From positions 32,735,744 to 32,799,743 of the forward strand of contig JALJCS010000004.1 of NCBI GenBank assembly GCA_023055355.1: DNA of 64,000 nucleotides, given 5' to 3'. The DNA is from Agelaius tricolor (Eukaryota; Chordata; Aves; Passeriformes; Icteridae). Each line of letters starts with the position of its first letter. Within the stretch, counting starts at the first letter, position 1. The position numbers were made by a program, and so were the translations under genes. The notes beneath the pieces were generated by a model, which was not told the origin of the DNA, did no database searches, and was given only the letters and a program-made list of their open reading frames with translations. Shown here in pieces: positions 54,201 through 63,969 of this stretch.

Positions 54201-57200
54201 CTGGTACATTTAGCTATCTGACAGTACTGGCATTCTTCATATATCTGCTCGCTCCTAACTCTGGTTTCTTCTAGACTGCTAAAACTCCAATCTTTTTAAA
54301 CTGAAAACTCCCTTCTTTAATTCTGAGAAATTGAAATATGCATCTTGAAATTGAATATGCATCTTGAAAGACATCTGAGGATTAAACACGTATAGCTCAG
54401 TACCCTGTGTTTCTGCTGTTCCTTTAAATCTTTGCTCTTTAAACATACCCTTTATTTAAGTATATGAATGTTCCTCACATTTTTGCAACAATTTTAAGAG
54501 AGCTTTGACATGCCTCATTGCTTTCTCAAAAAAATAATATTTTACCTATAGTTTGCCTGTTGTGCCTACTCATAGTATATATTGTGAAGCACAGGGACAG
54601 CAAAATTTTGTATTTCACTGTACTTAAAAACAATGGTAAGAAAAAAAATCATCCTCCCATGCTAAACTGCAAAATGATCCTCTCATTTACAATCCTGTCT
54701 TCTTACAGAACTCCCAGTGCTATCAATTACTTCGATACAAGCCAAGTTTTCAACCAGATTTATCTTATGGTAACAGTGAATCCTGTTTTCCTGTACATTT
54801 TACTAACATAAGTATAAAGGTGCTGGAACACTACAGAATCTTAATAATATAATATCTTTAGTTCAGAAGAAACAAACATGTTCTCAAGGCTAGTGCTTCT
54901 CTTTACCCTAAGCCTAATCTAAAAATAATTCAGCTGACTGGTATTTGGTCTCCCATTCCTTCATTCTCTTTGCATGCTGTATATGTAGAGATCTCATCTT
55001 CTGAGCAAGGCAATAGCATGCCTGTGTACTTTACCTACATTCCAGAAAATAAGAATCTGGTGTTAGCTTCAGGTATTGGAAAGTGGGGCTGTTTGACAAT
55101 CTGAAAATGCTATTTCTCCAGGGAGGTAAGCCCAAAGCAGGAAATGATTAAATCTGATTCATAAAAATGAGAGGAACACCTACTTCCCTCATGGACACCA
55201 TCCCAGAAGCAATGGTCAAGAATGCTTGATCTGTGTAAATGCTTGCTCTTGTAACTGAACAAATCATTCTGTGACTCCTCAGTTAGTGGTGCAAATTATC
55301 CTAATTAGTGGTATTAAAGAGATAACTCAGCTTCTCTGGGTAATTTTGAAGACTGAAATTAGTTTCTTGTTTTGTTTTTTAAACAAACAACTTCTTTATT
55401 CTCCTTCTTCATTACAAACACTCATTTACACACAGAATTTAAAAACACGTATCTCTGCTTTTCCTCCCCTTTTCCATATCCAGAGGATGGAACTGGTTAC
55501 TCTTCCCAGTAAAAATAACAGCTTTGCTTAACCCATGTCAGCATTTGCTCTGCCTCAGTCTGCTGCAGTGAAAGAAAGCTATAAAAGCAAAATATATTTA
55601 CCTCCACCTCACTCTAAAAGAAGACTGGAACTGGAAGAAGACAGACAGTGCAGTGTACAAATTCAACTCACTCCCTTAGCAGCCTAGGGTCTTATGCACT
55701 GCCTGAGGAGGTTTTAAAGCTCTCACAAAGAAACCATAGGAAGGCAGGAAACACATATTAGGGAAATACACAATCCAATAACAGTGAGGCCCAATTCTAC
55801 TGAGGAAAAAAATCTGTTTTGAGGACCCTATGATCTGCGTACTAACTAATGAGTACAAAGTATCAATAAAACAGCTTTATACAGCAATTTAATAGTATAA
55901 CAAGACATTTATGATCCTGGAACTCCTAACAGAAGTGGTATCATTTATCACCTCTCAGCTCACTTCACTACACAAGCATTCCACAGTACTTCTACCAGTT
56001 TATGATTGGGATTTATTTCCTTACCCGGGCTACTGTCAAAGAGCTGACAGGCAGTTTTCTTTCATAGGTTCTGTCCATTAAGTGGGCTAAGTCAGCTGGA
56101 GAAAGCAGAAAAAGCAAGTGTTTAATCAACTGGCATAACAGGAAAATCTGCAAAGCTATCACATAACCATATAACAATACAACCTATGTCCATGTAATCA
56201 AATTCCATGTTCTTAACATTTCTATTTTAAAACTGTATGGAAATAGTACTTTCAAATATGGTTGAACACTTTAACAGAAAATAATGCATGAGAAAATTCT
56301 CAACATGACAATCCTAACTTTCTAGAAAAAAAGGGTAAAAAAACCTACTCTATAAAGTGCTGGATGAAATTGGTATAATTAATATAAGTCACCTAAAACA
56401 AAAAATTAGCAGGTGTCCTTAAAATTCCCACTTGCTTTCAAGCCTAGCATATGCTGGACAGTGCTTTAGGCATGGATCTTTATTTTACGGTAAAACAATG
56501 AGACACAGAAACATGTAGTACCATAGTCATAAACCTTACAGTCACAAACAGCAATCCCAAGAAATCCTGTCAATCAAATGGGGCACTGTGCTAGTAACTA
56601 AGTAGCTTTATAGCATTCTGCTTCAGCAGTGATATAACAATATTCATCTGACCATGCAGGAACTGAAACTTCTGACTGTAAAACAGGCAGCCAGCCATTG
56701 CATTTAATGAATTAATTGGAAGCTAAATTAATTTAATTTGGAGTTTTAGCTTTGATACTGTTCCTGGAAAATAAAGGTTATTCAGAAAAAGGAAGCTGCT
56801 CAACATATGCTTAATGTCATCTGTTTGACCCTGAACTGACAATATCAAATCTATAAGCTTTAGAGACTTCAACCACGCTCTTTCTTGCTATTCTCCTCCA
56901 TTGTGAGGACCAGAAATCTAACACATTCCCTCTGCAACATTTGAACTTGCTTCCTCCTTTGCAGCTGTTACTCAGTGAGTCACTCCTTTGATACCTCTCA
57001 GTAAAACCCACTGGCCATCCTTGGCCAGCTGATCGGCTGGTTCGTTTCACAATTAGTTTTCTGAAAAAGTCAATCTGCTTCCACACCTCTCAGTGAAATG
57101 TGAGATAAGCAGAAATTGCAGCACTACATCAGAACAGACTAACCCTTCTACTCCTGCAAAGTTGTCAAGGGCAAGAAATAGCACTGCATCAGTAATATGC

Positions 57201-60200
57201 TCTGTCTTTGAGGGATGCTGTCCACAAAACAAGTGATATTCCTATTTATTACTTTTAAAACACCTGTACCACAGTCAACACTGGAGAGTACAGTTTTAAC
57301 AGAACAAACGACATCCATTATAGGTAATCTGTCAAATTACAGCACATGGATGAAGTTTTCAGTAAAATGACAGAGCCCTGACTCGGAAGAAAACAATTGA
57401 CTCCTAGTCTGTACAATGCTGTTGTCTGCCACATAGCAGTATTCCTTGTTTACTTAACAGCTTTCCTCCTGAAGAGTTCTTCAAAAACAAAATCAGCATT
57501 TATCTTCTGGCTGAGGAAAGGCAAACTTACCATGACCATGAAAGCAAAGAGAAATTTGTGACAAAGTTAGTAAGGCCAGTATCAGCTTCTACAAAAGACA
57601 GCACAAGACATTAAAGTGATGTGGGCTATCAAGGCCATGCTATACAAGATATCCACTAAAAAAAAATGCAATTTTTTTAATGGTAAAGAAATTTATATGG
57701 GAATATCCTTACAAGAAGTGTCTGTAAGTGCCTGTAATACTGACTCTGTATTACCCATCTCTCCAGAAGTCACAAAGGTCATGATGAAGCACATGGGTAA
57801 AGGCACATGGAGCATTCCCAGTAGTGTTAGAATTTAGAGAGAAGGGATGCTGTGACCAACTCAGCTTATCCAGGTCAAAGCACTGGGTAGGTCCTTGCCT
57901 AAATGAAGTCAACTGTCATTCACCATTCTTAATCTCCTTTTTGAGACAGCTGGAAAGAAATGTTTGCTCCAAAATCTGTTATCTTTGATGATACAGCAAT
58001 GTGGACCTGAGACTCAGAGTTCATTTATCTATTCCAGAACTGGTTTTGTTATGCATACCCTCCCAAAGCTCGAAGGTGATCCCTATGACCACTCTGGGCC
58101 ACACTCAAGCCCTGAGCTGAGCATTTCTTTTGTGGAGGTGCTCATGAAGATGAAGAGCCTGCTCTAGAAAACACTGACTACTTTAGTAGAATATAAACCA
58201 AATGAATACAATGCCATGAATACAAGATCAAAACACTGTCAGCCATTATACAACAGCATCCTCTGAGAGATTTCACACATAGAATTTTAATGGCTGACCT
58301 TTATTGCTGCCCACAAAGCTGAAACTCTCCATCAGATTTACAGTATGGAAAGCACTTACCTATGAACTCCATATAAACATTAAACACTTATCTATCATCT
58401 CCAGTGTAAGAGTCATAACAAATGGGCTGATTAAATCTAAAACAATAGCAGACAAATGAAGATAATGGAAAATTTAGCTTTGTTTTCAGACAAGTTGCGG
58501 TTTCTGCAGTAATATTATTACAGGAATTAATTACAATGAGTAATTATTTCCTAGCTTGTTTTCTCTGAGGAACATCTAAAACGAGACTTTTTTCCTCAAA
58601 TTCATAATTTGAAATAATTCAGCCACCTTTTGTAAATCAAGTTTGCTCCATAAGTTGCTATTCAATAATCAAGATTGAAGTTTCTTCTTAGTTAAAGCAT
58701 CCTGACAGCAGTACTAGAATGCAAGCATGTGAATGCCCACATCTCCTAGCGTTGCTGACAATAAAACCAGAGTGCTTACACTGTCTATAAACCAAGCAAA
58801 TATTTCAATGGCCAAATCAGAATCCTATGCACATTTTAACAGATACATACTGCAAATGCTTTTGTCTGGCTCATCAAAAAAAAACCACTAGTCTACACAA
58901 TCTCTCATATATGCACCCTAAAAATACATTTCTACAAGATTAATTCCATAAATTTAGTTTCTCTAAAAATGTATTACTGCATGTTCAAGAATTAATGAAA
59001 TTAATGAAACAAGCCATAAATGTAAGATTAGGTCATTTAATTTCAGGCCATGACTTCACAAGGGTCTCTGTAACACTGGTATATGAGACATCACGTTCAC
59101 TTTTATTTTCATTTGTCCATAGAAACTTAATATCTTGTTGCCTGCAGCAGGGTGGTTCAGGATAATGACTCAGAAAATATTGACCCTCACATTCCAAGTC
59201 AGTGGTTATGACTTCTAATACTAGTTTGGTGGCCTAGGAAATCATCATAGTTTCATGTTGGTTTCACAGTGTGTACCTATCCACAGAATGTAGCCAAATC
59301 AAAAAGCAGCATATTATCAATATGGAGAACATTTGGTCACCATGTAAGGTCACTTTTATTCTACTTATGCCCTCATATTCTTAGAAGTGGTTCACTCAAG
59401 ACAGTGGTCTGATCCAGTGGTGGAAAATGATGATACAACTGAGATGCAAAGTTTACCTGTCCTGGGAGTGACGGGCAGAGCTAATACCTTAATTCACAGG
59501 CCAACACTGGTACTAAAAAGAAAGCCTTCTTTTATTTTAAAGACTCAACTAAAATATAAAGGCCGAGGCAAGTATTTTGCCTTACAAATTTATTTGTTCC
59601 ACATTTATCTCTATTTCCACATAACTGGAAAGAGCAACAGCTTTGTACTGAACAAGGCTTTGAAGGGAAATTATTCATGTCTTTAAGGGCAGCACTGCCA
59701 CCTGGTGTTGCAGATGAGCCAATTTAGGTCCTGTGAATCTTTCCAACAAAAAAATGAAATTTCCTACCTCACCTGCATTCTGCCATCCCCTGCGATTCTG
59801 CTTTCCTTTGTACTTCATTTTTATTATATGGAATCCAAATTACTTCTAGGCAGCCATCTTCCTACCAACAAGCAATTTTCAAATTCCAAATTAACACATT
59901 TTCAATCCTATCTTCTTGAACAAAAGCATTTTGGTACACAAAATACAGTCTTGCTCTTTCCCATACATTTTTCAACAGTGAAGTCTGCGAAACTCATTCA
60001 TACCTGGATTCTAAATGGAGGATACAGTGAAGACAATAAAGCATGTCTTACATGGACACAGTAAATGAGCCTGTGTCTGGGATAGCACATCACTGCAGCA
60101 GAGAAATGGAAATGACTTGAAATAAAAAAATACTTTTGCCCTTAAAGTATCTTCACAACATAGTTTTGTGTAACAACAGTTCTAAAACAACGTTTGAAAC

Positions 60201-63200
60201 ACAGAAATAAAAGAGAATAAAGAGCATTTCCTCAACACAAGGAACTCACTCTAGCTATAATCACCAGTTAGTACAGACAAGACTGTATGTACAACCAGAC
60301 AATTGACAGCTACAGAGCAGACGTCTGCAGGGCTGTCTCCTCTCTGAAAATGCTAATACAGCTGACACCGTGCTAACTTGTTTTCTTTTTTCTGCGAACA
60401 CAAAATGAAAATGCAAAGCAGTTCTTTGAAAATCATGGAATAGACATCTGCTCTGGCTCAAGACCATCAGCAGAGGAGCAGCAAGAACTGTGCCTGCCAA
60501 ACAGACACAGAAGGTCTTGCCAGGCCTGGAGAAAGCCAAACATGGACTGTACCAGCACCAGCACAAAGTTTTTTTTTCCTACAGTGGATTTCTATTGGCT
60601 ATGACACTTGCCAAAATAAGAACTCATTTTCACCTGGAGGTGTGACTAGTTCAAATGCATCGCAGGGCGCAAATCTGTGGCTCCAGCCCAAAATACATGG
60701 CATGAGCAGTCCTATTGACAGCAAAGTGTAACAAGGTATTAACAGTCTCTGCAGGATCCAAGCTACATAAATAAGGACCCGCTGGCTGTTTCTCATCCAT
60801 GTAGAGCCTAATTCCCACCTAAATGCTCATAGGCAAATAAAGGAAAAAATTAGTGCATAAAAACCAGACTGGTTATTTTGTCTGTCCTCCTGCCTGACAA
60901 AAGCCCCTGAATTTCAGCTGATGATTCTTCTTACAGCCTCATAAACTGTGTTGCAAATAACAACCACAGTTCAGAGGCCCAGTAGTGAAAACAGACTATA
61001 AATTATGGAGTCTCCAAATTTATGGTACAAAACAAAATTAAAAAGAAAAAAAATCTATCTTTAGCATGGAAAAATGCTTTACAAGATGCTTTGTCTTTAA
61101 TGTAGTAACCAAAAAGACAGTGGAATGTCATTTCAAATGTAATCTAGACAAATAATTTAGCTATAAAATTTGCACAGCAGATCTCAGTACCATGTGTAGA
61201 TAGAGTTTAACATATAACTTCCTGAAAATAAAAATTAGCTTCATTCCCCCCCTCTTCCTAAAAAAAAATAGTTTATAATTCAAGATGAAACTGCAAAACC
61301 TTGAAGAAAATTTTCTATTTAAAAAATGTCTTTAAATATGATTGTCCTGTAATACTTCTAGAATAGCTTTTTTTTCACACTGTAGTACTGTTAAAACAAT
61401 GTCAATGAAGACATCAGTCAGAGACAGTCACACACTTTGGATTTTGTGAAAGAAAAAAATTAGCTAGTAGAAACTGAACATTAAGTAAACAGGCAAATTC
61501 TTACTTGTTTCTGTACTACGGCTTTGAATACATATAACAAATTTTTAAGATGTTGAGTGCTTTTTAATATAGAAGCCCAGAATTGGGTATTGTTGGGTAT
61601 TGTTTCATACCCTTTTTTATTTTGAAGGTCTTACAGATGGCAAGGTAACCAAAAATGAGCTCAGGCTGCAATTAGACAAAGTGGAGACAAGAGACCAACT
61701 TTTCTCACCCAGGCTATGCTCCTCTTTTTTCCTCTTATCCCATTTTGAGCTATCCACATAGGCTGAAGAAAGAAGAGATCTTCGACCTAATGAAGAGAGA
61801 AAACACTATGTAAGCTGGGTTGCTTACACAGCTCTACACAAACATTTTATTAGGTACTACCTTCTTTTGTCATATTTGCTAAGTGGAATGCATTAACTGT
61901 CTTTATGTCAGTAACTACTAATCTAACAATTCAGATTCTTTATATGTGAATCAACTATTACATTGTAATATTTAAAACTGAAAAGCTTTCCCCAAAAGTT
62001 TTTTTTTTAAGCATGAAACATGTATTTCCAAACCTAAACTCCATATTCAAGAAAATATCAAATTTGTAAAGGTAGAAAAAACCCTCAACAATAAAAGCAA
62101 CTTCTTTGTGCCCACAGACCTGTTTCATCAAATGTTAGCAATTAGCTAAATGTAGGTTAAAAACACAAGCAAAAAGAAAAAAAAAACCCATACAAACATG
62201 CTTTTCTGCTGTTGCTGAATGGCTATTTCCACTACAAAGGCATGTCTCACTGAAAATACTTTCATTTTTACAATCGCCAATCTTCCATCTCCCATGAACT
62301 GCAGACTGACTAAAATATTTGTGAAAGCTCTTTCCAAACACTCTTTGTACCACAAAAACTGCTCAAGATGCTGTGTTAGCTTTTGAAACAAAATAGAAAA
62401 TGCTTCAGCTGGAAGAATTTGTGTATCAGTCATAGATGATAAGGTCTTGAAAATGCATGAGGAATACCTGGATAAAACTCGTTGAAGGAAGATACAGAAA
62501 TACATGCAGAAGGTCGCAGGAATTAACATTATGAAATAAGAATATTTTAAAAATAGATACTACAGTACTACACAGAAGTCTTAGCAACTACTTCAAAACC
62601 TTCATCTAAACATCTAACTGCTAGCACTAAAAAGTTTCGTTTTGGTTGTGAAACAATTTTTCCTTCTTATCACCTTTCTGACACACAATTATACCCACAC
62701 ATCCTGCACTGAACACCTCATGAAACTACCATCAAAAAGATTCAGAACACAGAATTCCACAGTTAGACTTCAAAATTATGTACAACACTTGACCAAACAG
62801 TTAGAAAATAATAATAACTTTAAAAGGTATTTCTGGTTGGTTAGTGGCGCTTCCTTTAGCAGTCTTTTTCCTTATGTTGATAGAAGAGGCACACAAAAGA
62901 TTCATGAGTTTTGGTGCGGCAGATTTGGGGTCTTTTATTGCCGGTTTTTTCCTTCAGCATAAACAAAAAGTCATTCATTCATTCATTCATTTACAGCTAG
63001 GGATGACACGAGCAAGTAGGAGGCTTTCCAGGCTTTTTCCGCAGCACAGGCCCAGCGTGTGCCAGGCCCGGAGCCAGGAGGCCCGGCCGGGCCGCGCGTC
63101 TGCAGCTACCAGGACGCAGCACGGAGACACGCGTGCTCAGCGAGGGCGGAAAGCGCACCACCGCCAGCAACTGTGCCCAGCCTCACTGGGCTCAGTTCTT

Positions 63201-63662
63201 CTCCAAGGCCAGCTCTTTGGCTTTTCCAAGACACCAGCCTTGGTGGCGCCTCTGTCGCCACTGGTACCAGTTTTCCTGAACACGCACTGCCGCGGGTCTG
63301 GCGGCCTGCCGTACAATTCCGCGTGGCTTGCCCTAACCCAAAAAGCCATGTCGAGCTATGAAATCGGCTCGAGAAATTACCTATTAAAAAACAAATTGCG
63401 AACAGTCTCCTGCACTACATACTAGCCATTAAACGTCTTCTGAGCTATCTCCAAATCCACACGTGCACACAGATGAAAGAGGGAAAGGTGAGTGAAGTCC
63501 CTACGCAGCACCCCGTCCCTGCTCATGCTCCCCACCGCAGCCGGCGGCAACCACGGCGGCCAGCGCCGCGCCCCCCGCCCCGTCAGCAGCGCACCGACCT
63601 GGGGCCGCGCCGAGGGCGCTCCCGCTGCAGAGCACGGCGCGCCGGAGCACGGGGGCGGCCAT
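20985..63662 (-). CDS. MRPS27: MRPS27 (mS27), small-subunit mitochondrial ribosomal protein, complete gene of 11 coding exons
   Basis: Eleven exons assemble in consistent phase: 63662-63599, 61786-61709, 56095-56025, 54111-54053, 32919-32805, 32313-32235, 30966-30851, 29364-29262, 27095-26953, 25472-25317, 21224-20985. They sum to 1224 nt, 407 residues plus TAG; human MRPS27 has about 414. mS27 is a PPR-like component of the mitochondrial 28S subunit and has been linked to 12S rRNA and mitochondrial translation. Residues 1-30 are Arg-rich without acids, as expected for a mitochondrial presequence. A PPR-type helical hairpin is near residues 137-167 ([14 protein letters not shown]). A Glu/Lys-rich coiled-coil tail ends KLAKASA as in mammals. 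All introns are GT..AG. The gene faces MAP1B tail to tail and PTCD2 head to head. Confidence 0.96.
21225..25316 (-). other. MRPS27: MRPS27 intron 10
   Basis: 4092 nt, phase 0. Holds a TTA/TAG trinucleotide repeat (21327-21386). No gene seen; the overlapping frames 23404-23656 on both strands have no family resemblance. Confidence 0.85.
21327..21386. repeat. Trinucleotide microsatellite (TTA/TAG/CTG)n
   Basis: About 60 nt made of TTA, then TAG/GTA units with one interruption, ending in GCTGCTGCTG. A composite trinucleotide repeat inside MRPS27 intron 10, likely length-polymorphic. Confidence 0.95.
25317..25472 (-). CDS. MRPS27: MRPS27 exon 10
   Basis: Acceptor TTGTTCAG|ATT, donor TTCAAG|GTAAGA, 156 nt, phase 0 at both ends, residues 277-328. 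It encodes [20 protein letters not shown], an acidic low-complexity linker, then [15 protein letters not shown]. The linker differs most from the human protein, as expected; the EQSK.PQY motif is shared. Confidence 0.96.
25473..26952 (-). other. MRPS27: MRPS27 intron 9
   Basis: 1480 nt. No repeat or gene recognised; the short frames are unsupported. Confidence 0.85.
26953..27095 (-). CDS. MRPS27: MRPS27 exon 9
   Basis: Acceptor TATCACAG|GG, donor GAGGCT|GTAAGT, 143 nt, completing a split Gly; residues 229-276. The peptide includes [35 protein letters not shown] and DIKICKEA. It aligns with human KVELQQGLRAVYHNMPLIW through CREA. Confidence 0.96.
27096..29261 (-). other. MRPS27: MRPS27 intron 8
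   Basis: 2166 nt, phase 1, flanked by proper GT and AG. Contains a T-run on the plus strand (about 27280-27290). Nothing else recognised. Confidence 0.85.
29262..29364 (-). CDS. MRPS27: MRPS27 exon 8
   Basis: Acceptor TATTTGCAG|TGG, donor CCTTG|GTAAGT, 103 nt, residues 195-228 plus one base. The peptide [20 protein letters not shown] followed by [14 protein letters not shown] is strongly conserved with human ([24 protein letters not shown]). Confidence 0.97.
29365..30850 (-). other. MRPS27: MRPS27 intron 7
   Basis: 1486 nt, phase 0. Contains a TTTC microsatellite on the plus strand (30669-30697). No gene seen. Confidence 0.85.
30669..30697. repeat. (TTTC)n microsatellite
   Basis: About six tandem TTTC units within MRPS27 intron 7. 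Confidence 0.9.
30851..30966 (-). CDS. MRPS27: MRPS27 exon 7
   Basis: Acceptor CTCCATAG|ATG, donor CGTATG|GTAAGC, 116 nt completing a split Asp; residues 156-194. The peptide [20 protein letters not shown] continues [15 protein letters not shown]. It contains the second helix of the PPR-like hairpin begun in exon 6. The ATG at the 5' edge of the exon is internal (frame AT-GCT), not a start. Confidence 0.95.
30967..32234 (-). other. MRPS27: MRPS27 intron 6
   Basis: 1268 nt, phase 1. AT-rich, with a 13-nt A-run near 31558-31570. No feature recognised. Confidence 0.85.
32235..32313 (-). CDS. MRPS27: MRPS27 exon 6 (PPR-type motif)
   Basis: Acceptor TTTTCTTCAG|GTT, donor TATGAAG|GTAAGA, 79 nt, residues 130-155 plus one base. 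The peptide [20 protein letters not shown] then KQKKYE is the classic PPR signature (PDNFTFN.L.D.F) of mS27 and is nearly identical to human. Confidence 0.97.
32314..32804 (-). other. MRPS27: MRPS27 intron 5
   Basis: 491 nt, the shortest intron of the gene; phase 0. Nothing notable. Confidence 0.85.
32805..32919 (-). CDS. MRPS27: MRPS27 exon 5
   Basis: Acceptor TCATCTTTAG|GTT, donor AACAAG|GTAAGT, 115 nt, residues 92-129 after completing a split Lys. The peptide [20 protein letters not shown] then [18 protein letters not shown] differs from the human sequence at only a few sites. Confidence 0.98.
35084..35117. repeat. Alternating purine-pyrimidine tract (Z-DNA-prone)
   Basis: 34 consecutive bases alternate pyrimidine and purine without a break (TGCATGCGTGCG, CACGCACGCGC, ATGTGTGTATG). 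It is rich in CG and CA/TG steps inside an AT-rich intron. Confidence 0.9.
39237..39292. repeat. 28-bp tandem duplication (2 copies, one mismatch)
   Basis: 39237-39264 and 39265-39292 are the same 28-mer (starts TTTTTCATGTAGATTCATAG) and differ at one base (CCTTCAG versus ACTTCAG). A recent local duplication in intron 4. Confidence 0.93.
42690..42820 (+). mobile_element. CR1 LINE 3'-end fragment
   Basis: Contains the CR1 tail text: GGACAATGCTGTCAGGCACA, then GGGGTGTCCTGTGCAGAGCC, GGAGTTGAGCTCAATGAGCC and GTCCCTTCCAACTCAGCATA, ending TTCTATGATA like the terminal repeats of CR1. It is 5'-truncated, with no coding part. Confidence 0.88.
43516..43547. repeat. Poly-G run (G-quadruplex-prone)
   Basis: 32 bases containing only two T interruptions among 30 G. 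It could form a quadruplex on the plus strand, which is the non-transcribed strand for MRPS27, so the pre-mRNA would carry poly-C. The length may be unreliable in assemblies. Confidence 0.93.
44444..44520. repeat. AACC/AAC-rich low-complexity tract
   Basis: Degenerate AACC and AAAC units over about 75 nt (AACCAACCAAG, ACCAAACAACCAACAC, CAACCAACCAAC). Confidence 0.85.
45308..45347. repeat. Perfect inverted repeat, 17-bp arms, 6-nt loop
   Basis: Left arm 45308-45324 (TCTGTGGTTTTGATGCA) and right arm 45331-45347 are exact reverse complements around the loop GCAATG. Either strand could form a 17-bp hairpin. It sits in MRPS27 intron 4, inside an unsupported open frame (45145-45507). No surrounding element is recognised. 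Confidence 0.95.
53843..53885 (+). mobile_element. Possible CR1 remnant near exon 4
   Basis: GAGGTCCAGAGAAGGGCAGC followed by ATGGAGAAG resembles the CR1 stretch GCATGTCCAGAGAAGGGCAAC seen at about 14983-15001. The match is only about 20 nt before fading, so this is tentative. Confidence 0.35.
54053..54111 (-). CDS. MRPS27: MRPS27 exon 4
   Basis: Acceptor TTTAATCAG|TTT, donor TTTACAA|GTAAGC, 59 nt, residues 72-90 plus two bases of Lys 91. The peptide [19 protein letters not shown] matches human [20 protein letters not shown]. Confidence 0.96.
54112..56024 (-). other. MRPS27: MRPS27 intron 3
   Basis: 1913 nt, phase 0. Contains a 20/19-bp tandem duplication at 54327-54365. No gene seen. Confidence 0.85.
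54327..54365. repeat. 20/19-bp tandem duplication
   Basis: GAAATTGAAATATGCATCTT is followed directly by the same word lacking one A (19 nt). Each copy contains ATGCAT. Confidence 0.9.
56025..56095 (-). CDS. MRPS27: MRPS27 exon 3
   Basis: Acceptor CTTTCTCCAG|CTG, donor GCCCGG|GTAAGG, 71 nt completing a split Ala; residues 48-71. The peptide [20 protein letters not shown] then TVAR matches human [20 protein letters not shown]. Confidence 0.97.
56096..61708 (-). other. MRPS27: MRPS27 intron 2
   Basis: 5613 nt, phase 1. AT-rich. Open frames such as 56817-57086, 59705-60064 and 60261-60566 show no family features and no splice support. No mobile element recognised. Confidence 0.82.
61709..61786 (-). 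CDS. MRPS27: MRPS27 exon 2
   Basis: Acceptor CTTCATTAG|GTC, donor AGCCTGG|GTGAGA, 78 nt, residues 22-47 plus one base. The peptide [20 protein letters not shown] then KEEHSL aligns with human [16 protein letters not shown]...EHYCL. The Arg/Ser-rich first half finishes the mitochondrial presequence. Confidence 0.95.
61787..63598 (-). other. MRPS27: MRPS27 intron 1
   Basis: 1812 nt. The exon-2 side is AT-rich with a CATT microsatellite (62971-62990). The exon-1 side (from about 63050) is GC-rich and part of the promoter CpG island. The 193-codon plus-strand frame 62844-63425 crosses this composition change and is judged a chance ORF. Confidence 0.85.
62971..62990. repeat. (TCAT)n microsatellite
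   Basis: Five tandem tetranucleotide units in MRPS27 intron 1. Confidence 0.9.
63599..63662 (-). CDS. MRPS27: MRPS27 exon 1 with start codon
   Basis: ATG at 63662-63660 in a good Kozak context (GCCATGG). It encodes 21 residues, [20 protein letters not shown] plus P, and one base, ending at CCAG|GTCGGT. That donor is weaker than the others but gives the right phase into exon 2. Three Arg, several Ala and no acids fit a mitochondrial targeting presequence. The start resembles human MAASIVRR. Confidence 0.85.
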
Positions 63663-63735
63663 GGCGCCGAGGCCGGAGGAGGCGGGCAGCGGAGCGGAGG
63701 GGCTGCAAGCGCCCCGCCCCGCGGGCTCGGCCGGG

Positions 63736-63745
63736 AAATGGCGGC
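63736..63745 (+). promoter_or_regulatory. YY1-type site overlapping the PTCD2 start codon
   Basis: AAATGGCGGC matches the known YY1 motif AAnATGGCGGC, which often sits just after the transcription start and supplies the ATG, as it does here. Confidence 0.55.
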
Positions 63746-63843
63746 GGTGCTGGCGGGCGGCTCCGGGCGGGCAGCGCGGGAGGTGGTGCGGCGCTCGGCG
63801 GTCCGCCCGCCTGCCTCGGGCGGCTGGGGCTGCGCGCCCGCAG
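63738..63843 (+). CDS. PTCD2: PTCD2 first coding exon (5' end of gene)
   Basis: ATG at 63738 with G at -3 and +4. It encodes 35 residues plus one base, beginning MAAVLAGGSGRAAREVVRRS and rich in Arg and Ala, like a mitochondrial presequence, and ends at CCCGCAG|GTACCG. PTCD2 is a mitochondrial pentatricopeptide-repeat protein tied to cytochrome b mRNA maturation. Identity rests mainly on position: in vertebrates PTCD2 is the head-to-head neighbour of MRPS27. The N-terminus is poorly conserved and the PPR part is outside the window. The competing plus-strand frames (63473-63994, 63661-63975) are in other frames. Confidence 0.68.
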
Positions 63844-63927
63844 GTACCGCGGCTTGTGCGGCGGGGGTGGGTGCCGGGATGCCCGGGCGGGGCGCGGGGC
63901 TGCCCGCTGTCTGCGGAGCTCCGGAGT

Positions 63928-63946
63928 ACTGCAGCTCCCGGCAGGC
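63928..63946 (+). promoter_or_regulatory. ZNF143/THAP11-type element (SBS2-like), copy 1
   Basis: ACTGCAGCTCCCGGCAGGC matches the known promoter motif ACTACAnnTCCCAGnAnGC at nearly all positions; differences are ACTG for ACTA and CGG for CAG. This element is typical of CpG and bidirectional housekeeping promoters. Confidence 0.7.
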
Positions 63947-63969
63947 CCGCCCGCCGCTGCCAGCTATGT

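Noticed and set aside
56817..57086. 89-codon minus-strand frame, considered as an ancient transposon fragment
   Set aside because: No recognisable transposase, RT or retroviral motif and no terminal repeats.
62844..63425. 193-codon plus-strand open frame near the MRPS27 promoter
   Set aside because: Lies inside MRPS27 intron 1, spans a sharp AT-to-GC composition change, has no recognisable domain and no splice context. GC-rich DNA lacks stops by chance.
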